DNA of 5,296 nucleotides from JAADDG01 sp964450755 (GCA_964450755.1 CAYVDJ010000055.1:1-5296); one strand, 5' to 3'; shown: positions 1-5,296, counted from the first letter of the stretch. Program-made: numbers and translations. Notes: generated by a model from the letters alone, not told the origin.

Positions 1-399
1 AAAAACGGCGATCTTCTTCCCGATCATGAGAGATTAAAAGGAATCGGAAAAATCATAAGAAGTTTGAGTCTGGATGAACTTCCCCAGCTTTTTAATGTTT
101 TGAAAGGAGATATGAGTTTCATAGGACCAAGACCGCTTTTGGTGAAGTATCTTCCTCTTTATAATAGTTTTCAAAAAAGACGACATGAAGTAAAACCCGG
201 TATTACAGGTTGGGCGCAGGTAAACGGCAGAAATGCGATAAGCTGGAATGAGAGATTCAAGCTTGATGTATGGTATGTGGATAATATTTCATTGTTATTG
301 GATTTAAAAATAATATATTTAACTGTTTTAAAAGTTGTGAAAAGAGAGGGTATAAGTGCCGATGATCATGCTACAATGGCGGAATTTGAAGGTAATTGA
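1..399 (+). CDS. pglC: PglC-like undecaprenyl-phosphate sugar phosphotransferase, C-terminal part
   Basis: Partial gene: the frame is open from base 1, so only the last 132 residues of a protein usually near 200 are present. The N-terminal membrane segment lies outside the window. The family is the monotopic (small, PglC-type) phosphoglycosyl transferases, which move a sugar-1-phosphate from a UDP-sugar to undecaprenyl phosphate at the inner membrane. Seen directly: the RSLSLDELPQ motif, with the Asp-Glu pair at bases 73-78 matching the catalytic dyad of this family; GPRP at 124-135; and the C-terminal signature KPGITGWAQVNGRNAISW followed by KLDVWYVDN. The tail, ending in TMAEFEGN, resembles Campylobacter PglC closely, as I recall that sequence. 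With a PglD-like gene two positions downstream, the likely substrate is UDP-diNAcBac, which is inference. An O-antigen initiating transferase with another sugar cannot be excluded. Its stop overlaps the next start (TGATG). Confidence 0.9.
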   Translation, partial: KNGDLLPDHERLKGIGKIIRSLSLDELPQLFNVLKGDMSFIGPRPLLVKYLPLYNSFQKRRHEVKPGITGWAQVNGRNAISWNERFKLDVWYVDNISLLLDLKIIYLTVLKVVKREGISADDHATMAEFEGN

Positions 400-1721
400 T
401 GATATGCAAAGAGATAGAATCCCAAAGAGTAGAGTTTAAACAGATTTGGAAAGATGAATATCTAAAAACTGTTTGTGCATTTGCCAATAGCAGTGGCGGC
501 AGTTTATATATAGGTGTTTTGGATAATGGTGATATTACAGGAGTACAAAACAGTGATAAACTTTTGGAAATATTGCCAAATAAGATAAATAATAAATTAG
601 GTATTTTAGTAGATATCGATATACAGAATATCAACAATAAAGATGTTTTAAAAATAAAAATTGAAAAAACATACGCTCCCATATCATATAACGGAAAATT
701 TTATAAAAGAAGCGGAAGTAACACAATAGAATTAAACGGTAGCAATTTAACAAATTTTTTGCTTAAAAAATATGGTAAAACATGGGATGATATAGCTGTT
801 GAAGAATTTGGTTTGGATGAAATAGATTTAGAAACCGTTAAAAAATTTAAAAGATTAGCTAAAGACAGGGTTCCTGATATTGATCAGGAAAATAATCTGA
901 AAGAGTTATTGAGAAAACTGAATTTATATGAAGGAAAATATTTAAAAAGAGCTGCGATACTTTTATTTGCCAAAAATCCCCAACAATATTTTATACAATC
1001 TCATTCTAAAATAGGTAAATTTTTGACCGAAACGGATATTCAGACAAGTGATATAATAGAAGGTAATTTGATAGAACAGGTTGAAAAAATAATGGATATT
1101 TTGAGATTAAAGTATTTAAAAGCCTATATTTCATATGAGGGAATACATCGGAGGGAAAAATTGGAATATCCTTATGAATCCCTAAGAGAAGCCGTTATTA
1201 ATGCTTTGATACACAGAGATTACAGCAATACTTCAAATTTGCAAATCAAGGTTTATAATAACAAACTGGTGATGTATAACGGTGCAACATTAAGTGATGA
1301 AGTTCCTATTGAGAGATTTGACAAGCCTCATCAATCAAAACCTTTCAATCCCATTATTGCGTCAGTATTTTACAAAGCGGGATTTATTGAAAATTGGGGG
1401 AGAGGTACTTTAAATATTATAAATAAATGTGTAGAATACGGATTACCAAAACCTGCTTATGAATATGAATGGACGGCTGTTAAAATAACTTTCTATAAGA
1501 AAGATGAGGGAGTAAATGAGGGAGTAAATGAGGGAGTAAATGAGGGAGTAAATGAACTTTTTAGACTTATACAAAAATATCCGAACAATAAAACACCATT
1601 TTTTGCCAAAAAATTAAATACTTCTGTCAAAAATATAGAGAGATGGATAAAGCATTTAAGAGAAAAAAATCTGATTGAATTTAAAGGTTCGCCAAAAACC
1701 GGAGGATATTATGCAAAATAA
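399..1721 (+). CDS. AlbA_2 (Schlafen-type) / HATPase_c_4 / winged-helix protein
   Basis: A 440-residue protein started at ATG 399, with GAAGG at 388-392; a TTG three bases earlier (396) is less likely. Domains in order: AlbA_2 at about 5-120, with ESQRVEFK (7-14) and the glycine-rich AFANSSGGSLYIGVLDNG (27-44); a helical middle region; a HATPase_c_4-like GHKL ATPase region at about 255-365, with REAVINALIHRDY (N268) and ENWGRGT (331-337); an EGVN repeat linker at 370-385; and a winged-helix-like end at about 386-440 (LNTSVKNIERWIKHLREKNLI). Such proteins are often named 'ATP-binding' or 'RecG-like' regulators, but no general function is established. AlbA_2 is the fold of Schlafen RNases, so a nucleic-acid-directed regulatory or defence role is possible but unproven. 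The gene is unusual in sitting between pglC-like and pglD-like genes, overlapping both. By eye it is more AT-rich than its neighbours, which suggests acquisition. Confidence 0.9.
   Translation: MICKEIESQRVEFKQIWKDEYLKTVCAFANSSGGSLYIGVLDNGDITGVQNSDKLLEILPNKINNKLGILVDIDIQNINNKDVLKIKIEKTYAPISYNGKFYKRSGSNTIELNGSNLTNFLLKKYGKTWDDIAVEEFGLDEIDLETVKKFKRLAKDRVPDIDQENNLKELLRKLNLYEGKYLKRAAILLFAKNPQQYFIQSHSKIGKFLTETDIQTSDIIEGNLIEQVEKIMDILRLKYLKAYISYEGIHRREKLEYPYESLREAVINALIHRDYSNTSNLQIKVYNNKLVMYNGATLSDEVPIERFDKPHQSKPFNPIIASVFYKAGFIENWGRGTLNIINKCVEYGLPKPAYEYEWTAVKITFYKKDEGVNEGVNEGVNEGVNELFRLIQKYPNNKTPFFAKKLNTSVKNIERWIKHLREKNLIEFKGSPKTGGYYAK
1506..1553 (+). repeat. Four perfect 12-bp tandem repeats (GAGGGAGTAAAT) inside a gene
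   Basis: Four identical consecutive copies of GAGGGAGTAAAT, in frame, encode Glu-Gly-Val-Asn four times. They form the linker between the ATPase region and the C-terminal winged helix of the AlbA_2 protein. The unit is a multiple of three, so gain or loss of copies would change linker length by four residues without breaking the frame. I recall similar GVNE-type linkers in other members of this protein family, so the peptide motif itself is probably not unique to this genome. Confidence 0.97.
1701..1706 (+). promoter_or_regulatory. Ribosome binding site that sets the PglD-like start
   Basis: GGAGGA lies 4 bases before ATG 1711. It is inside the last codons of the AlbA_2 gene and supports ATG 1711 over the in-frame TTG at 1675. 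Confidence 0.85.
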
Positions 1722-2310
1722 AATAGCCATCTACGGAGCAAGCGGTCATGGCAAAGTGATCGCCGATATAGCAAGAAGCATTGGTTATGATGATATTGTT
1801 TTTATAGATGACGGTGATAATGATTTTTTGACATTTGAGGATTTTTTCAAAAGATATCAAAAGACCATTCCCATAGCTCTTGGTATAGGTGAAAACAGAA
1901 TAAGAAAAATCATATATGATAAATTAAAAAAATATGGCATTTGCATAAAAACTCTTATCCACAAAAGTTCATCTGTCTCTTCTTTGGCTGTTATAGGAGA
2001 AGGAACGGTGGTTATGCCTTTGAGTGTTGTAAATGCCGATGCTTTTATAGGAAAAGGTGTTATTTTAAACAGTTCCTGTGTGATAGAACATGATAATCAG
2101 ATAGGGGATTTTGTGCATATATCGCCAAATGCCTCGTTGGCGGGGAATGTAAAAGTAGGAGAGTTTTCTCATATAGGGATAGGATCATCAATCATTCAGG
2201 GTATAAATATAGGTAAAAACTCTATTGTAGGAGCAGGTTCGGTTGTGATAAGGGATGTAAACGATTTTGCCAAGATAGCCGGAGTTCCTGCTACCCAGAT
2301 AGGAAGTTGA
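1711..2310 (+). CDS. pglD: PglD-like UDP-sugar N-acetyltransferase (NeuD/hexapeptide family)
   Basis: A 199-residue protein of the PglD/NeuD family, which is trimeric, left-handed beta-helix and acetyl-CoA dependent. PglD acetylates the 4-amino group of UDP-4-amino-sugar to give UDP-diNAcBac in the cytoplasm. The N-terminal sugar-nucleotide-binding domain (1 to about 85) opens with IAIYGASGHGK (GASGHG at 9-14). The hexapeptide-repeat domain runs from about 90 to 199 and includes LNSSCVIEHDNQIGDFVHIS. His127 in IEHD sits where the catalytic-base histidine of Campylobacter PglD is expected, and His136 follows. The length fits PglD (about 195). Start ATG 1711 has a GGAGGA site; the gene overlaps the AlbA_2 gene by 11 bp, so translation is probably coupled. 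It is the last gene of this operon: no PglE aminotransferase follows, so that enzyme would have to be encoded upstream or elsewhere. A different acetylated amino sugar is possible, since NeuD-family members vary in substrate. Confidence 0.9.
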   Translation: MQNKIAIYGASGHGKVIADIARSIGYDDIVFIDDGDNDFLTFEDFFKRYQKTIPIALGIGENRIRKIIYDKLKKYGICIKTLIHKSSSVSSLAVIGEGTVVMPLSVVNADAFIGKGVILNSSCVIEHDNQIGDFVHISPNASLAGNVKVGEFSHIGIGSSIIQGINIGKNSIVGAGSVVIRDVNDFAKIAGVPATQIGS

Positions 2311-2312
2311 AA

Positions 2313-2843
2313 TTAAGACCAAATATTTTCAAAATCAAAATCGATCTCACACCCCTCTAAAATAAATCTATTATTTTTGGTTTTTTGATATTTTTTGTTA
2401 TATAGCTCAAAAATCTCTGCCGTTTCTTTTGTACCATCTACAATGATATAGTATTTTACACCTTTGCTTTCATAAAGTTGAAACTTTACATTTTTATCTT
2501 TGAAGGCTGTGGACGGGGATAATATCTCAAAAATGATAGAGGGAGTTTTTGTCAAATATTTATCGCCTATTTCAGTTCCACAGACAAGTAAATTATCAGG
2601 GCAGATGGTGGTTTTCTCATCTATTTTCCAGTCAACAGCCTGAAGAGATTTGCAATTTTTGCAATCTTTTGATTTTTGTTTTAATTGCATATATATATTT
2701 CCGCTTATTTCCTGATGTTTTATTACCGGTGCGGGGCTTATGGCATAGGCTATACCGTTTATTATTTCCCATTTGCCTTCCCAGTTTTTGTAATCATCAT
2801 ATGTATATCTTGGGATATATTCATCTTTATAGGCTAATGACAT
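2313..2843 (-). CDS. Uma2 family (DUF820) putative endonuclease
   Basis: A 176-residue protein with the layout of Uma2/DUF820, a PD-(D/E)XK-like fold abundant in cyanobacteria and scattered elsewhere, whose biological role is not established. Visible family marks: an N-terminal YTYDDYKNW segment (13-21); WEIINGIAYAISPAP (25-39); CPDNLLVC (81-88) carrying the Pro-Asp; IIFEILSPST (103-112) carrying the conserved Glu; then FKDKNVKFQLYESKGVKYYIIVD (114-136), matching the usual D...K...Y...GV.YY.IVD pattern. The acidic and lysine residues expected of an active nuclease appear intact. No signal peptide or membrane segment is seen. It is the last gene of the leftward DUF234-flgS operon, 31 bp after flgS, but it has its own strong ribosome site and a -10-like box, so it may also be expressed independently. 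Its stop lies 2 bp from that of the PglD-like gene. Confidence 0.85.
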   Translation of the reverse strand: MSLAYKDEYIPRYTYDDYKNWEGKWEIINGIAYAISPAPVIKHQEISGNIYMQLKQKSKDCKNCKSLQAVDWKIDEKTTICPDNLLVCGTEIGDKYLTKTPSIIFEILSPSTAFKDKNVKFQLYESKGVKYYIIVDGTKETAEIFELYNKKYQKTKNNRFILEGCEIDFDFENIWS

Positions 2844-2852
2844 AAGCTGTTT

Positions 2853-2859
2853 CCTCCTT
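2853..2859 (-). promoter_or_regulatory. Strong ribosome binding site of the Uma2 gene
   Basis: On the minus strand AAGGAGG lies 9 bases before ATG (2843-2841). It is the best match to the anti-Shine-Dalgarno sequence in the window and fixes this start. Confidence 0.85.
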
Positions 2860-2868
2860 TTTGATATT

Positions 2869-2877
2869 ATTATATCA
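2869..2877 (-). promoter_or_regulatory. Possible internal promoter (extended -10) for the Uma2 gene
   Basis: The minus strand reads TGATATAAT, a perfect extended -10 (TGnTATAAT), whose TGA is also the stop codon of flgS. A start about 7 bases downstream would leave a short leader containing AAGGAGG. The surrounding GATAT...ATATC (2863-2876) is also an imperfect palindrome. The region is AT-rich, so a chance match is a real possibility. Confidence 0.4.
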
Positions 2878-3873
2878 CTTTTTTATCCTGATCTCAAACC
2901 CTTTTTCCCCCTCCAAAAGTCCGATTTCTCCGTTGTGGGCTTTGATGATCTCCAAAGAGAGGGCGAGTCCTAGTCCGTGTCCTTTGGTTTTGGTTGTTTT
3001 GAAGGGTTCGTACAGGATATTTTTATCCTCTATCTCTTTTCCGTTGTCTGTGATTTTAAAGATATGATAGTTTCGGTTCTCTTCATAGTTTAATGAGACT
3101 TTTCCTTTTTTGACTTCCGCCTCCTCTATCGCATCGATGGCGTTAAATATAAAATTTTGAAAAACTATCAACAACAGATCAAAATCCCCGCTCATCTCTT
3201 TTTGAGGAAGATGATACTCAAATTTTATCTCTTTTGAGAAGGTATAGACCTCTCTTGCCGCTTCAAGTTCGTCTGTAAGTTCGTCTATATAAAATATTTC
3301 AGGAGAGATCGAAACTCCTTTTGTAAAAAGAAGAGTTGATTTTACGATTCTCTCTATCCTCCAAAGAGCCTTTTTGATCTCCAAAACAAGAGGTTTGCTC
3401 TCTATATCCACTCTTTTTAGAAGTGTGGAGGAGAGCAGGGCGACCGAACCTATCGGGTTTCTTATCTCGTGAGAGAGGTGGGCGGCTATCTGTCCCATAG
3501 ATGCGAGTCTTTCGCTTCTTTTTTGTTCGGTGATATCGGTAGCGCTGATGATTGTTTTTTGATCGCTTTTGTTGATCTTGATAAGATATACACTGTTTTC
3601 CATCTCAAGTTCATAAGAGTTTTTATCAAGGTTTATCTTTTTTAGAAGATGAGAGGTTTTTTTCGCCTCACTGTTTTGTAAAAATATCTCACCGCTCTCT
3701 TTTAGTATCCAGATGGCATTTGGAAGAGATTCGATGATTTGGTGGATAGTATTTTGAAGTTTTTGATAGGATTCATTTATCTTTTTATACTCCTCCTCAA
3801 CGGCGTAGGTTTGAAGTATCAGATTTTTAAGATCGCTTTTTAGGTTCTCTTTCTCTTTTTCATCTATCATCAT
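2875..3873 (-). CDS. flgS: FlgS-like flagellar sensor histidine kinase
   Basis: A 332-residue cytoplasmic histidine kinase with no membrane segment, as expected for FlgS. In Campylobacterota, FlgS phosphorylates FlgR to activate sigma-54-dependent rod and hook genes in response to assembly of the flagellar export apparatus. Domains: a charged, coiled-coil-like N-terminus (1 to about 45); a divergent PAS-like region (about 46-115); HisKA with RLASMGQIAAHLSHEIRNPIG (phospho-accepting His135 in HEIRNP); and a HATPase with N box FQNFIFNAIDAIEEAE (N244), G1 box TDNGKE (275-280), EPFKTTK and G2 box GHGLGLALS (298-306). The DNGKE variant of the usual DNGxG, and the text around the H box, match what I recall of Campylobacter/Helicobacter FlgS. 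Start ATG 3873 (or the adjacent ATG 3870) has GAAAGG at 3878-3883; TTG 3885 is a poorer alternative. It overlaps the upstream DUF234 gene by 14 bp, so the two are probably coupled. FlgR is not in the window. Confidence 0.9.
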   Translation of the reverse strand: MMIDEKEKENLKSDLKNLILQTYAVEEEYKKINESYQKLQNTIHQIIESLPNAIWILKESGEIFLQNSEAKKTSHLLKKINLDKNSYELEMENSVYLIKINKSDQKTIISATDITEQKRSERLASMGQIAAHLSHEIRNPIGSVALLSSTLLKRVDIESKPLVLEIKKALWRIERIVKSTLLFTKGVSISPEIFYIDELTDELEAAREVYTFSKEIKFEYHLPQKEMSGDFDLLLIVFQNFIFNAIDAIEEAEVKKGKVSLNYEENRNYHIFKITDNGKEIEDKNILYEPFKTTKTKGHGLGLALSLEIIKAHNGEIGLLEGEKGFEIRIKK

Positions 3874-4768
3874 AGAGCCTTTCAAAAGATTTTAGATCAA
3901 AAAGCAGTATTTTATCGTATCTGCTGTTGAGCAACTCCTTGGAAAAGCCGCTTTTTGAAAAAAGAGCGTAACTTTCTATTTCAAAATCCATTCCTTCGCA
4001 TTTTTTTTGCAGTTTATTTAAGATATTTTTGCAGACTTTTTGATTTTTCCATTTGCACTCTCCGGCGATAAAGCCGTTTTTTGATATTTTTGCCAACATA
4101 TCTATCTCTTTGTTTCTCTCCCAGTAACTTCCCGTCTCTATGTATCGATTGTTTTCATATATCTTTTTGATAAGCTCGTTTGAGAGCTCTTCAAAGGAGA
4201 AGCTGACATATTTGTCAAATCCTCTTGTGATGATCTCTTTTAAAATATCTGTTTTTTCCTCTTTTATCGCCTTTTTATTCGGAGCTATAAAAGTAAACCA
4301 AAAGCGGTAAAAGGGTTTGGAAAATTTTATTTTGTCTTCTATTCTGTAGTGTCTTAGATGTTTTTTCAGGGGCTGTTTTGAGTGTTTGATGATCGGTTTT
4401 TCTCTTGAGAACTCTTTTTTGATAAGATTTTTTTCAAACAGTTTTTTATAGATACTTTTCCCTTTCAGTCTTGATATCTTGCCGTCTTTAAAGACCGAAA
4501 ATATCTTTCTTTCTCCAAAAGCTATCTTTTTCAAAAAAAGTTCGATCTCTTCTTGCTCTTTTTCATCTTCTGCAAGTTTGAAAAACTGAGAAAGAGTGTC
4601 AAATCTTTGGATGATGTATCTGTCGATATCTTCAAAGATCGATTGGGAAAATGAGAGTTGTTTGAGGTTTTCATATCCGCCAAAAACGGAAAAATATTCT
4701 ATCTTCTCTTCAATATTAAGATAAGGAAAATTTTTATGAAAATTTTTGAAATTGTTTGATATATCCAA
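3860..4768 (-). CDS. Stand-alone DUF234-type protein with PD-(D/E)XK-like C-terminus
   Basis: A 302-residue protein of unknown function. The C-terminal third matches DUF234, a domain usually found at the end of archaeal/bacterial DEXX-box ATPases. Seen: KPFYRFWFTFIAPN (151-164); FEELSNELI; GSYWERNKEIDMLAK (213-227); and GFIAGECKWK (232-241). E221/D223 followed by E237-x-K239 is the spacing of a PD-(D/E)XK nuclease core. The N-terminal half, where the ATPase would be, has no Walker A motif; it is Lys/Glu-rich and helical, with a winged-helix-like stretch near 75-120 (DGKISRLKGKSIYKKLFEKNLI). So this is either an orphan nuclease-like protein or an accessory factor. The start is TTG 4768: the codon before it is an in-frame stop, no ATG follows until residue 260, and GAGG is 5 bases upstream. 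First gene of the flgS operon; a link to flagella is only suggested by this coupling. Confidence 0.8.
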   Translation of the reverse strand: MDISNNFKNFHKNFPYLNIEEKIEYFSVFGGYENLKQLSFSQSIFEDIDRYIIQRFDTLSQFFKLAEDEKEQEEIELFLKKIAFGERKIFSVFKDGKISRLKGKSIYKKLFEKNLIKKEFSREKPIIKHSKQPLKKHLRHYRIEDKIKFSKPFYRFWFTFIAPNKKAIKEEKTDILKEIITRGFDKYVSFSFEELSNELIKKIYENNRYIETGSYWERNKEIDMLAKISKNGFIAGECKWKNQKVCKNILNKLQKKCEGMDFEIESYALFSKSGFSKELLNSRYDKILLFDLKSFERLYDDR

Positions 4769-4771
4769 TTA

Positions 4772-4777
4772 CACCTC
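4772..4777 (-). promoter_or_regulatory. Ribosome binding site supporting the TTG start of the DUF234 gene
   Basis: The minus strand reads GAGGTG ending 3 bases before TTG 4768 (GAGG is 5 bases away). Together with the in-frame stop directly before the TTG, this decides the non-ATG start. Confidence 0.75.
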
Positions 4778-4797
4778 ATAAATTTTGTATTTTAAAG

Positions 4798-4803
4798 ATT
4801 ATA
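4798..4803 (-). promoter_or_regulatory. -10 box of the DUF234-flgS-Uma2 operon promoter
   Basis: The minus strand carries a perfect TATAAT about 30 bases before the TTG start of the first gene. It would give a leader of roughly 20-25 bases containing the GAGGTG site. No good -35 is seen at 16-18 bp spacing, which is common for sigma-70 promoters of Campylobacterota. No GG-N10-GC sigma-54 site is apparent here, so the operon looks housekeeping-controlled. Confidence 0.55.
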
Positions 4804-4924
4804 CCCTACATAGCTTTATGCAAAATTTAATCGATATAAAGATAAAATTGCGTATTTTATAGGAAGCGCGACTTTAGTCCGATGCCATTTTCTTAAGAAG
4901 TTGTTTTTTGAACATTATTTGGAA

Positions 4925-4942
4925 GTGATGCTTTAGCATCAC
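4925..4942. repeat. Perfect hairpin, 7-bp stem, TTTA loop
   Basis: GTGATGC, loop TTTA, GCATCAC. Preceded directly by GGAA, so the left flank plus stem reads GGAAGTGATGCTTTAG. Confidence 0.9.
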
Positions 4943-4948
4943 CTAAGG

Positions 4949-4966
4949 GTAGGACTAAAGTCCTAC
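4949..4966. repeat. Perfect hairpin, 7-bp stem, TAAA loop, inverted relative to the first
   Basis: GTAGGAC, loop TAAA, GTCCTAC. Read on the minus strand it has the TTTA loop and the GGAAGT flank of the first hairpin. GGAAGT at 4921-4926 and ACTTCC at 4965-4970 can pair, enclosing both hairpins as an alternative or larger fold. The GTAG at its foot recalls the 5' tetranucleotide of REP hairpins. Confidence 0.9.
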
Positions 4967-5038
4967 TTCCAAAGATCTCTGTATTTTACTTAAAAAAATG
5001 GTATTGATTTGAAGCCGCACTTCCAGAATATCGGTAAA

Positions 5039-5045
5039 AAGGAAA
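5039..5045 (+). promoter_or_regulatory. Ribosome binding site for the export permease
   Basis: AAGGAAA lies 9 bases before TTG 5055. It is the only ribosome-site-like sequence close to a possible start in this frame. Confidence 0.55.
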
Positions 5046-5054
5046 TCTATAACC

Positions 5055-5296
5055 TTGCTAAAATATTATTTATCAGAATTTGTAAAATTTTTCAGTCATA
5101 TATTTTCAAACAAAAACCTTTTTATAAATCTGATAAAAGATGATTTTAAAAAGAAATATCTTGGATCATATCTTGGGGTATTTTGGGCGTTTATACAGCC
5201 GACTATTACTATTTTGATATTTTGGTTTGTTTTTCAGGTGGGATTTAAATCCCAACCGGTTGATAATGTGCCTTTTGTTTTGTGGCTTGTTTCGGG
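5055..5296 (+). CDS. ABC-2 type polysaccharide/polyol-phosphate export permease (Wzm/KpsM/TagG class), N-terminal part
   Basis: The frame runs off the window; about 80 residues are visible of a protein typically near 260-270. It would be the membrane subunit of an ABC exporter that flips a lipid-linked polysaccharide (O antigen, capsule or similar) across the inner membrane, paired with an ATPase expected downstream. Seen: an amphipathic N-terminus, then LIKDDFKKKYLGSYLGVFWAFIQP (residues 26-49), the family's typical D-x(4)-Y-x-x-S-x-LG-x-x-W-x(4)-P pattern, running into the first membrane helix (about 50-65, ITILIFWFVFQVGF). The start is taken as TTG 5055, because no ATG is in frame between the stop at 5010-5012 and the conserved region, and an AAGGAAA site sits upstream; a later CTG (5130) is unlikely. 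The gene is divergent from the flgS operon and downstream of the palindromic element, which would lie in its leader if the promoter is further left. Confidence 0.82.
   Translation, partial: MLKYYLSEFVKFFSHIFSNKNLFINLIKDDFKKKYLGSYLGVFWAFIQPTITILIFWFVFQVGFKSQPVDNVPFVLWLVS

Larger units (their letters stand above)
4862..5024. repeat. Palindromic REP/MITE-like repeat element with inverted ends
   Basis: The two ends are imperfect inverted repeats: the 36 bases 4862-4897 match the reverse complement of 4989-5024 at 27 of 36 positions without gaps. Both begin GGAAG and end in a CCATTTT...TTAAG stretch. The centre holds two perfect hairpins. A 19-base piece at 4862-4880 also matches the reverse complement of 4952-4970 at 16 of 19 positions. 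No coding frame or transposase is inside, and no clear target-site duplication flanks it. It lies between divergent genes, so it is not a terminator for either. The best explanation is a non-autonomous repeat of the REP/BIME or MITE kind, possibly mobilised by a Y1 (RAYT/IS200-like) transposase elsewhere. Whether it recurs in the genome cannot be seen here. Confidence 0.7.

Noticed and set aside
371..682. Minus-strand reading frame of about 103 codons
   Set aside because: It lies opposite the well-supported AlbA_2 gene, has no family resemblance, and has the hydrophobic composition typical of the antisense of lysine-rich coding DNA.
1506..1553. CRISPR-like array
   Set aside because: The 12-bp units are directly adjacent without spacers and are in frame in a gene.
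2358..2385. AT-only inverted repeat followed by T-rich DNA as a terminator for the pglD transcript
   Set aside because: The stem is all A-T, lies inside the Uma2 coding region and would be very weak; similar matches are expected by chance in this composition.
2549..2845. Plus-strand reading frame of 98 codons
   Set aside because: It is antisense to the Uma2 gene, which has clear family motifs and a strong ribosome site.
2861..3067. Plus-strand reading frame of 68 codons
   Set aside because: It is antisense to the ATPase domain of flgS and has no recognisable motif.
4921..4970. Double hairpin as a rho-independent terminator
   Set aside because: No gene points into it from either side, since its neighbours diverge, and no T tract follows the stems.
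4852..5034. Target-site duplication flanking the palindromic element
   Set aside because: The bases before 4862 and after 5024 share no convincing direct repeat.

Overview
The window is low-GC DNA that looks like a chromosomal segment of a Campylobacterota (epsilonproteobacterial) organism. The best evidence is a sensor kinase closely resembling the flagellar kinase FlgS of Campylobacter/Helicobacter, together with PglC-like and PglD-like proteins of the bacillosamine (diNAcBac) glycosylation pathway. Genus cannot be decided from this stretch alone.

Layout. Bases 1-2310 (+ strand) are the distal end of a glycan-assembly operon: the last 132 codons of a PglC-like phosphoglycosyl transferase, an intervening AlbA_2 (Schlafen-type)/HATPase_c_4/winged-helix protein, and a PglD-like sugar N-acetyltransferase. 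The three reading frames overlap (1 bp and 11 bp), so they are probably translated together. Bases 2313-4768 (- strand) hold a second operon, read right to left: a stand-alone DUF234-type protein with a nuclease-like C-terminus, the flagellar kinase FlgS (14-bp overlap with the previous gene), and a Uma2-family (DUF820) putative endonuclease. The two operons meet tail to tail with only 2 bp between the stop codons. Bases 4769-5054 are a divergent intergenic region with a -10 box for the FlgS operon and a compact, about 163-bp palindromic repeat element. From 5055 to the window edge runs the start of an ABC-2 type polysaccharide-export permease (Wzm/KpsM/TagG class).

How it fits together. The PglC- and PglD-like enzymes would make and load a diNAcBac-type first sugar on undecaprenyl phosphate, and the permease would export a lipid-linked polysaccharide from a neighbouring locus. 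FlgS, with its partner FlgR (not in the window), would switch on sigma-54 flagellar genes. The accessory-type genes (AlbA_2, DUF234, Uma2) are interleaved with these housekeeping surface functions. The most notable items are the AlbA_2 gene wedged between two glycosylation genes, its in-frame 12-bp tandem repeat, and the palindromic element, whose hairpins share a GGAAGY...CTTTAG core but have different, self-complementary stems. I did not find a CRISPR array, tRNA, rRNA or transposase, and I cannot claim a demonstrated new system.
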